Below are positions 39,812-49,179 of a stretch of 64,000 bases of DNA, piece after piece; position 1 is the stretch's first letter; each line of letters starts with the position of its first letter. This DNA comes from Pseudomonas frederiksbergensis (GTDB lineage Bacteria; Pseudomonadota; Gammaproteobacteria; Pseudomonadales; Pseudomonadaceae), in contig NZ_FNTF01000002.1 in the NCBI RefSeq assembly GCF_900105495.1, positions 1 to 64,000 of the forward strand, given 5' to 3'. The position numbers were made by a program, and so were the translations under genes. The notes under the pieces are model-generated. The model did no database searches and was not told where the DNA came from. It was given only the letters and a program-made list of their open reading frames with translations.

Positions 39812-42751
39812 ATGCCCAAAGGATTGATCCGCGCTATCGGCGCTCTGTTGACCGCTCTAGCCCTCTACAGCCTGCTGGGGTTTCTGATTTTGCCGGGCAT
39901 CGCGTTACGGGTGGCCAATCAACAATTGGCCAGTTACGCAACGACGCCCGCGACGATCCAGCGGATCGAACTCAACCCGTTCAGCCTGGAAGTCACCCTG
40001 TGGGGCCTGATCATCGGCGAGCCGGGCAAGGAGCAGGTCGGCTTCGAGCGCCTGTACGCCAATTTGCAGATCGACAGCCTCTGGACCAAGGCGCTGCACC
40101 TGTCCGATATCGAAATCGACAAACCCAAGACCGAAATCCTCTTCGGCAAGGACGGCAAACTCAATTTGCTCGGCCTGTTCAAAATCCCTGTCAGCGAGCC
40201 AACCCCGGCCGACCCGGACGCCAAGCCATTCCCATTGCGCATCGAGCGGATCAAACTGGCCGGCGGCTATGTGCACTTCCAGGACGCACGGCCCAGCGAG
40301 CCGATCGAATTCCTCTACGACAAACTCGATTTCGAGTTGAAGAACCTCAGCACCCTGCCGGAAGACAGTGCCGACATGACCTTGATGGCCGTCGGCCCGG
40401 GAGGTGGACAGATCGACTGGACCGGCAATTTCAGCCTGATCCCGCTCGCCTCCGAAGGTAAGCTGAAAATCACCGATGGCAAGATGAAATCCTTCTGGCC
40501 CTATGTGCGTGACGCGCTGCCACTGGTGCTTGAAAACGGCATTCTCAGCCTGAGCACCGACTACAAACTCAACCTGTCCAAGGAAACCGAACTGCTGTTG
40601 AGCAACGTCGCCGTCAGCATCGCGCCGTTCGCGATCAAAGCACCAGACGGCCGGCCGCTGGCGAAGCTCGAGCGTCTGGACATCAGTGAAACCACCGTGG
40701 ACCTGGCCAAGCAACAAGTGGTCGTCGGCAAGATCCGCAGCCAGAAACTGGAAACCTGGGCCGCCCTCGAGGCGGACGGGCAACTCGATTGGCAGAAACT
40801 GTTCGCCAGCCAACCGTCCAAAGCCGCCGTTAAAGCCAAGGCCGAACCGGCCAGCGCCCCGGCCGCCGCCGATTCACCGAAACCCGAGCCGGCGCCACCG
40901 AGCAAGCCATGGCAGGTGCTGCTCAAGGACGTGCAACTGCGCAATTACCAGGTGCATCTGGCGGACCGCAAGGCGCAACCCGCCGTGGCGCTGGACGTCG
41001 GCCCGCTGAACCTGGACCTGCAGAATTTCGACAGCCTCAATGGCTCGCCTTTTAACCTCAAGCTCGATACCGGCGTGGGCAAGCAAGGCAAGATCACGGC
41101 AGACGGTATCGTCAATCTGGCCCCGGTCAGCGCCAGGTTAAACGTACAAACCAGGGACATCGACCTGCGCGTCGCCCAGTCCTATATCAACCCGTTCATT
41201 CGCCTGGAACTGCGCAGCGGCATGCTCGGCAGTGATCTGGCGGTCGATCTCAAAAGCACTGAGCCGCTGGCATTCAACGTCACCGGCCGTGCCCAGGTCG
41301 ATCAACTGCATACCCTCGACACCCTCAAAACCCGCGACTTCCTCAAGTGGCAGCAATTGGTGCTTGAAGACCTGAACTATCAGCACGGCGACAGCCTGTC
41401 GATCGACAAGGTCAACCTGTTCCAGCCTTATGTGCGCTTCATGATCAACGATGACCGCACCACAAACGTCGACGATCTGCTGATTCCGCAACCGCCGGAC
41501 TCCGGCGCCAAAACGGCTGCTGCCAAACCTGCCGGCAAGGAAAAGCCGCTGGGCATCCACATTGGCGGCATTGCCATCAATGACGGCTCGGCCAACTTCG
41601 CCGACTTCAGCCTGACCCCGAATTTCGCCACGGCCGTTCAACAGCTCAATGGGCAAATCGGCACCATCGACAGCCGTCAGGCGAAACCGGCCAGCGTCGA
41701 TATCAAAGGCAAGGTCGACCGTTATGCGCCGGTCACCATCAAGGGCGCGGTCAACCCGTTCGACCCGATGGCCAGCCTCGACATCGCGACCAGTTTCAAA
41801 CGTGTCGAACTGACCACGCTCACGCCCTACTCCGGCAAGTTCGCCGGTTACCGCATCCGCAAGGGCCGGCTCAATCTGGACCTGCACTACAAGATCACCA
41901 ACGGCCGACTCCTGGCTGAAAACAAAGTGGTGGTCGAGCAGTTGCAACTGGGTGAAAAGGTCGACAGCCCGGACGCCGTGAGCCTGCCGCTGAAGCTGGC
42001 GATTGCCTTGCTCAAGGATGTCGACGGCAAGATATCCATCGAGCTGCCAGTGAGCGGCGACCTGAACAACCCGCAATTCAGTGTCATGCCTATCATCTGG
42101 CAGACCCTGCGCAACCTGATCGTGAAGGCCGCAGCAGCGCCCTTCAAAATGATTGGCGGGCTGGTCAGTGGTGGCGGTTCGGAAGATTTGGGCACCGTGT
42201 CGTTTGCGCCGGGTTCAAGCGACCTGAGCAAGGACGCCGAAGATTCGCTGGTCAAACTGTCCCAGGCTCTCAAGGAGCGCCCGGCACTGCGCCTGGAAAT
42301 CGAAGGCACGGCGGCCGCCAGCAGCGATGGCCCGCTGATCGCCGAGCAACGTCTGGAACGCGAATACCAGTACAACTACTACAAAATGCTCCAGCGCCGC
42401 GGTGACAAGGTGCCGGCTCAGGCTTCATTGCTGCAGGTACCGGATAACGAGAAAGGTCCACTGCTGGAAGGGATCTACCGCACGCGCCTGAAGACGCAGC
42501 CGCCCGCAGAATGGAAGGATCTGGGCAAGGAAGAACGCACGGCAAAAATGCGTGAAGGCGTGATCAAGTTCTGGAGTTCCAGCGACGTTCTCTTGCGCCA
42601 GCTGGGCCAGGAACGCGCCAGTAGCATCAAGGATTATCTGGTCGACAAGGGTCAGCTGGCCGATGACCGCGTGTACTTCATCGACGCTAACCTGGGCGAA
42701 GCGGAAAGTGACGGTCGGGTGGTTACGCCGCTGCATCTGGACGCCGAATGA
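39812..42751 (+). CDS. DUF748 domain protein, AsmA-like envelope protein
   Basis: A protein of about 979 residues with one N-terminal membrane anchor (GLIRAIGALLTALALYSLLG) and a long beta-rich periplasmic body of the DUF748/AsmA type, with repeated segments such as LHLSDIEIDKPKTEI. An Ala/Pro-rich linker lies near residues 345-370, and a C-terminal OmpA-like stretch (SFAPGSSDLSKDAEDSL) closes the domain. AsmA-like proteins help phospholipid transport or outer-membrane assembly; for this family it is unproven. The ATG at 39812 or 39800 may be used. The next gene overlaps by 4 bases. Confidence 0.85.
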   Translation: MPKGLIRAIGALLTALALYSLLGFLILPGIALRVANQQLASYATTPATIQRIELNPFSLEVTLWGLIIGEPGKEQVGFERLYANLQIDSLWTKALHLSDIEIDKPKTEILFGKDGKLNLLGLFKIPVSEPTPADPDAKPFPLRIERIKLAGGYVHFQDARPSEPIEFLYDKLDFELKNLSTLPEDSADMTLMAVGPGGGQIDWTGNFSLIPLASEGKLKITDGKMKSFWPYVRDALPLVLENGILSLSTDYKLNLSKETELLLSNVAVSIAPFAIKAPDGRPLAKLERLDISETTVDLAKQQVVVGKIRSQKLETWAALEADGQLDWQKLFASQPSKAAVKAKAEPASAPAAADSPKPEPAPPSKPWQVLLKDVQLRNYQVHLADRKAQPAVALDVGPLNLDLQNFDSLNGSPFNLKLDTGVGKQGKITADGIVNLAPVSARLNVQTRDIDLRVAQSYINPFIRLELRSGMLGSDLAVDLKSTEPLAFNVTGRAQVDQLHTLDTLKTRDFLKWQQLVLEDLNYQHGDSLSIDKVNLFQPYVRFMINDDRTTNVDDLLIPQPPDSGAKTAAAKPAGKEKPLGIHIGGIAINDGSANFADFSLTPNFATAVQQLNGQIGTIDSRQAKPASVDIKGKVDRYAPVTIKGAVNPFDPMASLDIATSFKRVELTTLTPYSGKFAGYRIRKGRLNLDLHYKITNGRLLAENKVVVEQLQLGEKVDSPDAVSLPLKLAIALLKDVDGKISIELPVSGDLNNPQFSVMPIIWQTLRNLIVKAAAAPFKMIGGLVSGGGSEDLGTVSFAPGSSDLSKDAEDSLVKLSQALKERPALRLEIEGTAAASSDGPLIAEQRLEREYQYNYYKMLQRRGDKVPAQASLLQVPDNEKGPLLEGIYRTRLKTQPPAEWKDLGKEERTAKMREGVIKFWSSSDVLLRQLGQERASSIKDYLVDKGQLADDRVYFIDANLGEAESDGRVVTPLHLDAE

Positions 42752-43047
42752 CAGGCTCGAAATGGCTGATGAGCCTGGCTCTGGCGATAGCCGCAGCGCA
42801 GGCTTCGGCAGCCGACACCCTGCGTTGCGGCAGTCAATTGGTCAGTGTCGGTGACAGGTCCAGCGAGGTGCTGCAGAAATGCGGAGAACCGGTCAGCCGT
42901 GATCTGTTGGGCTACAAGCGCAGCGCCAACCGCCGGGAAGAGTTTCAAGTGGAGGAATGGACCTACGGGCCCAACGGCGGGATGTATCAGTACCTGCGTT
43001 TTGAAGGTAATCGTTTGAAGCAGATCACCAGCAAGCGCGGCAACTGA
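42748..43047 (+). CDS. DUF2845 periplasmic protein
   Basis: A 99-residue exported protein: signal peptide about 1-22 (cleavage after ASA), then the DUF2845 motifs LRCGSQLVSVGDRSSEVLQKCG and WTYGPNGGMYQYLRFEG. Two cysteines in the mature part may form a disulfide. Function unknown. The start overlaps the DUF748 stop (ATGA), suggesting a shared envelope role. Confidence 0.88.
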   Translation: MTGSKWLMSLALAIAAAQASAADTLRCGSQLVSVGDRSSEVLQKCGEPVSRDLLGYKRSANRREEFQVEEWTYGPNGGMYQYLRFEGNRLKQITSKRGN

Positions 43048-43106
43048 ATCCACCACAACATCATGTGGGCACAATTTAATGTGGTTTTGCGCTGCCCCAA
43101 ATAGAA

Positions 43107-43136
43107 CAGGCCCCTGACACGAATGTCCGGGGCCTG
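43107..43136 (+). terminator. Hairpin after the DUF2845 gene
   Basis: CAGGCCCC pairs with GGGGCCTG, and inside it GACA-CGAA-TGTC pairs again. There is no T run, so strength is uncertain. The 195-bp gap to the convergent BON gene holds nothing else recognisable. Confidence 0.55.
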
Positions 43137-43242
43137 TAATGGCCACATCCTTATGGCCTTCGCATGAACTCTCCTGAGGCGGCAGACGTATTGCTCGGCC
43201 CGTCTGTCGCGCCTTCTCCCAGTCCAGGCGAGAAGCCTTGCC

Positions 43243-43596
43243 TTACTCGGATTTCAGGCCATCAGCAGAGACTGCCTGAACGCCTTTGATTTTCTTGGCA
43301 ATCGCCACAGCGGTGGCTTTCTGAGCGTCAGTTACCGCAACGGTGGACGACAGGGACACTACGCCTTTGTTGGTTTCGACTTTGATGTCGGTGCCAGGAA
43401 TGCCTTTTTCAGTCACCAGGTCTGCTTTGACCTTGGTCGTGATCCAGGTATCGGAAGTAGCTTCCTTGGCTTGGGTCACTTCACCAGCGGCCAGAACCAT
43501 TGGAGCCTGGGTAGCCTGGGTCTGTGCAAATGCGACGTTGGCCATAGTCAGGGTCAGCGCGGTAGCAGTAGCGGCAGCGATAGCGAACTTCTTCAT
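43243..43596 (-). CDS. BON domain periplasmic protein
   Basis: A 117-residue exported protein with a signal peptide (about 1-24, cleavage AFA-QT) and one BON domain (about 47-115: DTWITTKVKADLVTEKGIPG, VKVETNKGVVSLSSTV-like, AIAKKIKGVQAVSADGL). The family includes OsmY, whose BON domains bind envelope phospholipid. Only one copy is present, half of OsmY. The ribosome site CAGGAG precedes the ATG. Its promoter appears to be sigma-54 type with paired palindromes upstream (see below). Confidence 0.9.
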   Translation of the reverse strand: MKKFAIAAATATALTLTMANVAFAQTQATQAPMVLAAGEVTQAKEATSDTWITTKVKADLVTEKGIPGTDIKVETNKGVVSLSSTVAVTDAQKATAVAIAKKIKGVQAVSADGLKSE

Positions 43597-43660
43597 ACGA
43601 GTAACTCCTGTTTTTCATAAAGTCTGCTGCGTGTCTTGTCAGCAGGGTTACAGGAGATAG

Positions 43661-43677
43661 TGCGAACGCTGTGCCAA
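43661..43677 (-). promoter_or_regulatory. Putative sigma-54 promoter of the BON gene
   Basis: The minus strand reads TTGGCACAGCGTTCGCA, with -24 GG at 43675-43674 and -12 GC at 43663-43662, exactly 12 bp apart. It differs from the consensus TTGGCACGN4TTGCA at two conserved positions. Transcription would begin near 43650, 54 bases before the ATG. Confidence 0.65.
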
Positions 43678-43739
43678 CTTTTAAATAACCGATAAACACA
43701 TATAAATCAATAACTTACAAAAACGTCTGATTTTCGAAA

Positions 43740-43786
43740 TCATGCAAATTGCATGACTTCGGAATTATCGACATGCAAGTTGCGGG
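43740..43786. promoter_or_regulatory. Paired palindromic upstream sites, possible activator-binding sequence
   Basis: A perfect 17-bp palindrome TCATGCAAATTGCATGA (43740-43756) is followed 31 bp further by a partial copy, CATGCAAGTTGCGGG (43772-43786). Both lie 65-110 bp upstream of the sigma-54 element, the usual place for enhancer sites of NtrC-family activators. I do not recognise the binding protein. Confidence 0.5.
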
Positions 43787-43858
43787 TTTTACCGCAGGCC
43801 TAAGGCCATGAATTATTGGAAGTTTTCTCAATGACTCGATTTTTCCCGAAGCGCGAAC

Positions 43859-43889
43859 AAAAAAATGCCCCGTCAAACAGACGAGGCAT
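43859..43889 (-). terminator. pilA terminator
   Basis: On the minus strand the stem ATGCCTCGTC / GACGGGGCAT has one mismatch and a 5-base loop; it ends in T7, 17 bases after the pilA stop. Confidence 0.85.
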
Positions 43890-43906
43890 CAGAAAATGCA
43901 GCCGGA

Positions 43907-44338
43907 TTACGCGCCGCTACCGGGACAGCCTTTTGGCGCAAAGTCAGCGTTGACATTGCTGGCACAGGTCCAGGCACCCGCCGTGTTCCCAGATGAGCGC
44001 GTCAGTGTGATGGTCTTGCCCAACACAGGTCCTGGAGCATTAACCAGCGTACAAGTGATTGTCCCTGCACCTGTCGAAGCTGTACCTGAAGCGTCCAGCG
44101 TGCAGTTGGAGGTGGTCGCCGCCGCATTACCCGCAACCAATAGCAACGTAGGATCGGTACCTTGGTTGATGATGTCTTCGAACGGCACTTTCAACGCGCT
44201 GATCTCAGCCAGCCCCGCCGTGACCTTGGCCCGGGCCTGATACTTGGAATATTGCGGCAACGCAAACGTCGCCAGAATCCCGATGATCGCCACCACGATC
44301 AGCAGTTCGATAAGCGTAAAACCTTTCTGAGTATTCAT
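43907..44338 (-). CDS. pilA: Type IV pilin (major subunit)
   Basis: A 143-residue type IVa prepilin. The short leader MNTQKG is cut before Phe7 by PilD; the mature N-terminus [17 protein letters not shown] has the essential Glu5 and hydrophobic helix. Four cysteines follow, and the last pair (WTC...PKGC) can form the C-terminal disulfide loop. The start is at 44338; in-frame codons further upstream are in the promoter. It is divergent from pilB and has a sigma-54 promoter. Confidence 0.95.
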   Translation of the reverse strand: MNTQKGFTLIELLIVVAIIGILATFALPQYSKYQARAKVTAGLAEISALKVPFEDIINQGTDPTLLLVAGNAAATTSNCTLDASGTASTGAGTITCTLVNAPGPVLGKTITLTRSSGNTAGAWTCASNVNADFAPKGCPGSGA

Positions 44339-44386
44339 AGACAAGCTCCATGCATGAGTCGAAATCTCATGACCTGAACTAGCCGC

Positions 44387-44403
44387 AGCACAGCCCATGC
44401 CAA
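44387..44403 (-). promoter_or_regulatory. Sigma-54 promoter of pilA
   Basis: TTGGCATGGGCTGTGCT on the minus strand, -24 GG at 44401-44400 and -12 GC at 44389-44388, 12 bp apart. pilA is known to need RpoN and PilS/PilR in Pseudomonas. The predicted leader is about 38 nt. Confidence 0.75.
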
Positions 44404-44564
44404 GCGTCGCGCGCCCTGTTGGCCGGGACGTGAGGCGAGTGCAACGCCGTTTCCTACCCCCAGAATCCGCACTATCTGACACTTTTTGTCACCTCAACAC
44501 CGCTGGTTTGGTTCCTCCGCTTGACTAGGCTATAAGTCATGAACTGTCTGCGTCCGGTATCCCA

Positions 44565-46265
44565 ATGAATGACATTGCCCTTAGCGGTCTGGCCAAGCAA
44601 TTGGTCCTGGCCGAGCTGCTCACTGACCAAAGCGCGCAACAGGCGTATCAGCAAGCCCAGCGCAGCCGAATCTCCCTCATCAGCTATCTGGTGCAGAACA
44701 AACTGGTGAAGAGTCGCCAGGTCGCCGAGATCGCGTCGGAACACTTCGGCATGGCCTTGCTCGACCTCAACTGCCTGGACAAGGAGAGCCAGCCCAAGGG
44801 ACTGATCAGCGAGAAACTGATTCGCCAGCACCACGCCCTGCCCCTCTGGCGGCGCGGCAACAAGTTGTTCGTGGGGGTTTCCGACCCGACCAATCAGCAA
44901 GCCATCAATGACATCCAGTTCAGCACCGGGCTGAATACCGAAGCCATCCTGGTGGAGGACGACAAGCTCAGCGATGCCATCGAAAAATTCTTCGATAACC
45001 AAGGCACCGGCCTGGAAGACATGGCTGACGTTGACCTCGATGGCGTGGACATCGAGTCGATCGATGACAACAGACAAGACGCCATTGCCGGCCAGGATGC
45101 CGATGACGCGCCCGTGGTGCGCTTCGTGCACAAGATGTTGCTGGATGCGATCAAAAGCGGCTCTTCCGACCTGCATTTCGAACCCTACGAAAAAACCTAC
45201 CGCGTGCGGATGCGCACCGACGGTATTTTGCGTGAAGTGGCCAAGCCACCGATCCACCTGGCCAGTCGCATCGCCGCGCGGCTGAAAGTCATGGCCAGCC
45301 TCGACATCTCCGAACGACGCCGGCCCCAGGACGGGCGGATCAAGATGCGCCTGTCCAAGACCAAGTCCATCGATTTTCGGGTCAACACCCTGCCGACCCT
45401 GTGGGGCGAGAAAGTGGTGATCCGGATCCTCGACCCGTCCAGCGCACAAATGGGAATCGATGCCCTCGGTTACGAGCAGGACCAGAAAGACCTGTACATG
45501 GCCGCGCTGAAGCAACCCCAGGGCATGATTCTGGTGACAGGCCCCACCGGGTCGGGCAAGACCGTATCGCTCTACACCGGGCTGAACATTCTCAACACCG
45601 TGGACATCAACATCTCCACCGCCGAAGACCCGGTGGAGATCAACATGGAAGGCATCAACCAGGTCAACGTCAATCCCAAGCAGGGAATGGACTTCGCCCA
45701 GGCGCTGCGCTCATTTCTGCGACAGGACCCGGACGTGATCATGGTCGGCGAAATCCGCGACCTCGAAACCGCCGAAATCGCCATCAAAGCCGCCCAGACC
45801 GGTCACCTGGTGCTGTCGACCCTGCACACCAACAGCGCCGCCGAAACCCTGACGCGCCTGCACAACATGGGCATCCCGGGTTTCAACATTGCCACCTCGA
45901 TCAGCCTGATCATTGCCCAGCGCCTGGCGCGCAAGTTGTGCAGCCATTGCAAGAAACCCATCGAGATTCCCCGGGAAGCGCTGCTCAAGGAAGGCTTCCC
46001 CGAGGAACGCATCGGCTCATTCACGATCTATGAACCGGTCGGTTGCGATCTGTGCAACGGCGGTTACAAAGGGCGAGTGGGGATTTATGAAGTGGTGAAG
46101 AACACGCAGGACCTGCAACGGCTGATCATGGCCGAAGGCAATTCACTGGAAATCGACATCCAGATGCGTAAAGACGGCTTCAACGACCTGCGCACATCGG
46201 GCCTGCTCAAGGCCATGCAAGGCATCACCAGCCTTGAAGAAATCAACCGGGTCACCAAGGACTGA
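44565..46265 (+). CDS. pilB: Type IV pilus assembly ATPase
   Basis: A 566-residue hexameric extension ATPase of the pilus motor. The N-terminal N1 domain (about 1-140) precedes a GSPII ATPase core: Walker A GPTGSGKT, the Asp box, Walker B (DPDVIMVGEIRD) and the His box (GHLVLSTLHTN). The zinc-binding tetracysteine is CSHC...CDLC near the C-terminus. It starts a three-gene pilB-pilC-pilD operon opposite pilA. Confidence 0.97.
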   Translation: MNDIALSGLAKQLVLAELLTDQSAQQAYQQAQRSRISLISYLVQNKLVKSRQVAEIASEHFGMALLDLNCLDKESQPKGLISEKLIRQHHALPLWRRGNKLFVGVSDPTNQQAINDIQFSTGLNTEAILVEDDKLSDAIEKFFDNQGTGLEDMADVDLDGVDIESIDDNRQDAIAGQDADDAPVVRFVHKMLLDAIKSGSSDLHFEPYEKTYRVRMRTDGILREVAKPPIHLASRIAARLKVMASLDISERRRPQDGRIKMRLSKTKSIDFRVNTLPTLWGEKVVIRILDPSSAQMGIDALGYEQDQKDLYMAALKQPQGMILVTGPTGSGKTVSLYTGLNILNTVDINISTAEDPVEINMEGINQVNVNPKQGMDFAQALRSFLRQDPDVIMVGEIRDLETAEIAIKAAQTGHLVLSTLHTNSAAETLTRLHNMGIPGFNIATSISLIIAQRLARKLCSHCKKPIEIPREALLKEGFPEERIGSFTIYEPVGCDLCNGGYKGRVGIYEVVKNTQDLQRLIMAEGNSLEIDIQMRKDGFNDLRTSGLLKAMQGITSLEEINRVTKD

Positions 46266-46267
46266 AT

Positions 46268-47485
46268 ATGGCGGTCAAAGCAGCAAAAATCAGCGTCTAC
46301 GCCTGGGAAGGCACCGACCGCAAAGGCACCAGAATGACGGGCGAGTTGAGCGGCCAGAACCCGGCGTTGATCAAGGCCCAGTTGCGCAAGCAGGGCATCA
46401 CCCCCGGCAAGGTACGCAAGAAATCCACCTCGATTTTCAACCTGGGCAAGCGCATCAAGGCCCAGGACATCGCCCTGTTCACCCGGCAGATGGCGACCAT
46501 GATGAAGGCCGGCGTGCCGCTGTTGCAGTCCTTCGACATCATCGGCGAAGGCTTCGAAAACCCGGCCATGCGCACGCTGATCGACGAGGTGAAACAGGAA
46601 GTCGCGGCGGGTAACAGCTTCGCCGCTTCCCTGCGCAAAAAACCTCAGTATTTCGATGAGCTCTACTGCAACCTGGTCGATGCCGGCGAGCAGGCCGGTG
46701 CCCTCGATACCCTGCTGGAGCGAGTGGCGACCTATAAGGAAAAAAGCGAAAGCCTCAAGGCCAAGATCAAGAAAGCCATGACCTACCCGCTGGCGGTGGT
46801 GTTCGTCGCGATCATCGTGACCGGGATCCTGCTGGTCAAAGTGGTGCCGCAGTTCGAATCGGTATTCAAAGGGTTTGGCGCCGAATTGCCAGCCTTCACG
46901 GTGATGGTCATCGGCCTCTCGGAATTCATGCAGGACTGGTGGTGGGCGATGCTCGGCGTGCTGATCGCGGCCATCTTCGGCGTGCGCCACGCGTTTAAAA
47001 CGTCGCAAGGCTTTCGCGACCGAATGGACACCTGGCTGCTGAAAATGCCGCTGATTGGCACGCTGATGTACAAGTCCGCCGTGGCCCGTTACGCCCGCAC
47101 ACTGTCGACGACTTTTGCGGCAGGCGTGCCACTGGTGGAAGCCCTGGATTCGGTGGCCGGCGCTACCGGCAACATCGTGTTCAAGCGCGCGGTGCTGCGG
47201 ATCAAGCAGGACGTGTCGACCGGTATGCAGCTGAATTTTTCCATGCGCGCCTCCGGCATTTTTCCGAGTATGGCGATCCAGATGACCGCCATCGGCGAAG
47301 AGTCCGGCGCATTGGATGACATGCTCGACAAGGTCGCGAGCTTCTATGAGGACGAAGTGGACAACATGGTCGATAACCTCACCAGCCTGATGGAGCCGTT
47401 CATCATGGTGGTGCTGGGTGTTATCGTCGGGGGCCTGGTGGTTGCAATGTACCTGCCCATCTTCCAACTCGGCTCAGCGATCTGA
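46268..47485 (+). CDS. pilC: Type IV pilus inner-membrane platform protein
   Basis: A 405-residue PilC/GspF protein with two T2SSF domains (about 70-195 and 275-395) and three membrane helices. Typical segments are FTRQMATMMKAGVPLLQSFD in the first half and YARTLSTTFAAGVPLVEALD in the second. It couples the PilB/PilT motors to pilin assembly. Starts 2 bases after pilB. Confidence 0.97.
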   Translation: MAVKAAKISVYAWEGTDRKGTRMTGELSGQNPALIKAQLRKQGITPGKVRKKSTSIFNLGKRIKAQDIALFTRQMATMMKAGVPLLQSFDIIGEGFENPAMRTLIDEVKQEVAAGNSFAASLRKKPQYFDELYCNLVDAGEQAGALDTLLERVATYKEKSESLKAKIKKAMTYPLAVVFVAIIVTGILLVKVVPQFESVFKGFGAELPAFTVMVIGLSEFMQDWWWAMLGVLIAAIFGVRHAFKTSQGFRDRMDTWLLKMPLIGTLMYKSAVARYARTLSTTFAAGVPLVEALDSVAGATGNIVFKRAVLRIKQDVSTGMQLNFSMRASGIFPSMAIQMTAIGEESGALDDMLDKVASFYEDEVDNMVDNLTSLMEPFIMVVLGVIVGGLVVAMYLPIFQLGSAI

Positions 47486-47486
47486 C

Positions 47487-48359
47487 ATGCCCTTGAACGA
47501 CATTCTGACCCTCCACCCATTGTCCTTCGTGATTGCAGCCATGTTGGTCGGCCTGCTGATGGGCAGTTTCCTCAACGTGGTGGTCTGGCGCCTGCCAAAA
47601 ATGCTTGACCGCGAATGGCGTGAGGAGGCTCGTGAAGTGCTGGGTTTGCCAGGTGAAGCACCGCTGCCAACCTTCAACCTGATGCTGCCCCACTCCCAGT
47701 GCCCCCATTGCGGCCATCGAATTCGCGCCTGGGAAAATATTCCGCTGCTCAGTTATCTGTTCTTGCGGGGGCGATGCTCGAACTGCACGGCCGCCATCAG
47801 CAAACGCTATCCACTGACCGAACTGGCCTGCGGCCTGCTTTCGGCGTTCATCGCCTGGCATTTCGGTTTCGGCTGGCAGGCCTGCATGACGCTGCTCCTG
47901 AGCTGGGGGTTGCTGGCCATGAGCCTGATCGACGCCGAGCACCAACTGCTGCCGGATATGCTGGTGCTGCCGCTGATATGGCTGGGGCTGATCGTCAACA
48001 GCTTCGCGCTGTTCGTGCCCTTGCATGATGCTTTGTGGGGCGCGGTGGCCGGCTATTTGGCGTTGTGGTCGGTGTTCTGGCTGTTCAAGCTGATCACCGG
48101 CAAGGAAGGCATGGGCCACGGTGATTTCAAGTTGCTGGCGATGTTCGGCGCCTGGGGTGGCTGGCAGATCCTGCCACTGACCATCCTGTTATCGTCGATG
48201 GTGGGCGCCGTTGTCGGCGTGATTCTGCTGCGTTTGCGCAACGCGAAAACCTCCACGCCGATACCCTTCGGACCCTATCTGGCAATTGCCGGCTGGATTG
48301 CCTTGCTCTGGGGTGGTCAAATAACCGGCTTCTATTGGCAGTTTGTCGGTTTGAAATGA
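47487..48359 (+). CDS. pilD: Prepilin peptidase and N-methyltransferase
   Basis: A 290-residue aspartic membrane protease that cleaves and methylates prepilins and pseudopilins. The cytoplasmic zinc motif is CPHC...CSNC (residues about 72-100). The catalytic aspartates are in [12 protein letters not shown] and the GxGD motif GHGDFKLLA. About eight membrane helices. The ATG at 47487 is one base from the pilC stop; coaE overlaps the end by four. Confidence 0.97.
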   Translation: MPLNDILTLHPLSFVIAAMLVGLLMGSFLNVVVWRLPKMLDREWREEAREVLGLPGEAPLPTFNLMLPHSQCPHCGHRIRAWENIPLLSYLFLRGRCSNCTAAISKRYPLTELACGLLSAFIAWHFGFGWQACMTLLLSWGLLAMSLIDAEHQLLPDMLVLPLIWLGLIVNSFALFVPLHDALWGAVAGYLALWSVFWLFKLITGKEGMGHGDFKLLAMFGAWGGWQILPLTILLSSMVGAVVGVILLRLRNAKTSTPIPFGPYLAIAGWIALLWGGQITGFYWQFVGLK

Positions 48360-48979
48360 ATACCCCTGTGGAAAAACCCTGGATTCTCGGCCTGACCGGC
48401 GGCATCGGCAGCGGCAAAAGCGCGGCTGCCCAGCACTTCATCGACCTGGGCGTACACGTGGTGGACGCCGATCACGCGGCGCGTTGGGTGGTAGAGCCGG
48501 GGCGCCCGGCGCTGGCCAGGATCGCCGAACACTTTGGCCCCGGCGTATTGCAAGCCGACGGGCAACTGGATCGCGCGGCGTTGCGCAAACTGATCTTCGA
48601 AGTACCAGAGGAACGTCGCTGGCTCGAAGCGTTGTTGCATCCGCTGATCGCCAAGGAAATCGCCGAGCATCTGGCCAAGGCACAATCGCCTTACGCGATT
48701 CTGGTTTCGCCATTGCTGATCGAGTCCGGGCAGTACGCCATGACCCAACGAGTCCTGGTGATCGATGCCCCGGAACAACTACAGATCGAGCGCACCCTGC
48801 AGCGTGACCAGACCAGCGAGCAACAGGTCCAGGCGATCCTCAAGGCCCAGTCCAGCCGCCAGGACCGCGTGAGCCACGCCGACGATGTGGTGGTCAACGA
48901 CCGCGACCTCGCCTGGCTGCACAGCGAGGTCGAACGCCTGCATCACTTTTACCTTACTTTGCGTGGAGGCCAGTCATGA
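48356..48979 (+). CDS. coaE: Dephospho-CoA kinase
   Basis: A 207-residue kinase for the last step of coenzyme A synthesis, phosphorylating the 3' hydroxyl of dephospho-CoA. The P-loop is [16 protein letters not shown]; the [13 protein letters not shown] and SPLLIESGQ segments are also typical. The ATG at 48356 overlaps the pilD stop (ATGA). It also links to pan genes in this window through the CoA pathway. Confidence 0.96.
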   Translation: MNTPVEKPWILGLTGGIGSGKSAAAQHFIDLGVHVVDADHAARWVVEPGRPALARIAEHFGPGVLQADGQLDRAALRKLIFEVPEERRWLEALLHPLIAKEIAEHLAKAQSPYAILVSPLLIESGQYAMTQRVLVIDAPEQLQIERTLQRDQTSEQQVQAILKAQSSRQDRVSHADDVVVNDRDLAWLHSEVERLHHFYLTLRGGQS

Positions 48980-49176
48980 GCCAGACCCCAACCGTCAATT
49001 GCCCAACCTGTGGCGCCCCTGTCGAATGGGTCGCCAGCAACGTCAACCGGCCGTTCTGCTCGGATCGCTGCAAATTGATCGACCTCGGTGCATGGGCCTC
49101 GGAAGAACACAAGATTCCGGTCAGCCCGGATGCCGAAGACGACCTGTTCAGCGAAGACTTCGAGCCGCGTCACTGA
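48976..49176 (+). CDS. yacG: DNA gyrase inhibitor YacG
   Basis: A 66-residue zinc protein with the four-cysteine site CPTCG and CSDRC, then [15 protein letters not shown]. coli YacG binds GyrB and prevents DNA binding by gyrase. The C-terminal acidic tail is present. It overlaps coaE by 4 bases (ATGA), the last gene of pilB-C-D-coaE-yacG. Confidence 0.95.
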   Translation: MSQTPTVNCPTCGAPVEWVASNVNRPFCSDRCKLIDLGAWASEEHKIPVSPDAEDDLFSEDFEPRH

Positions 49177-49179
49177 TCT

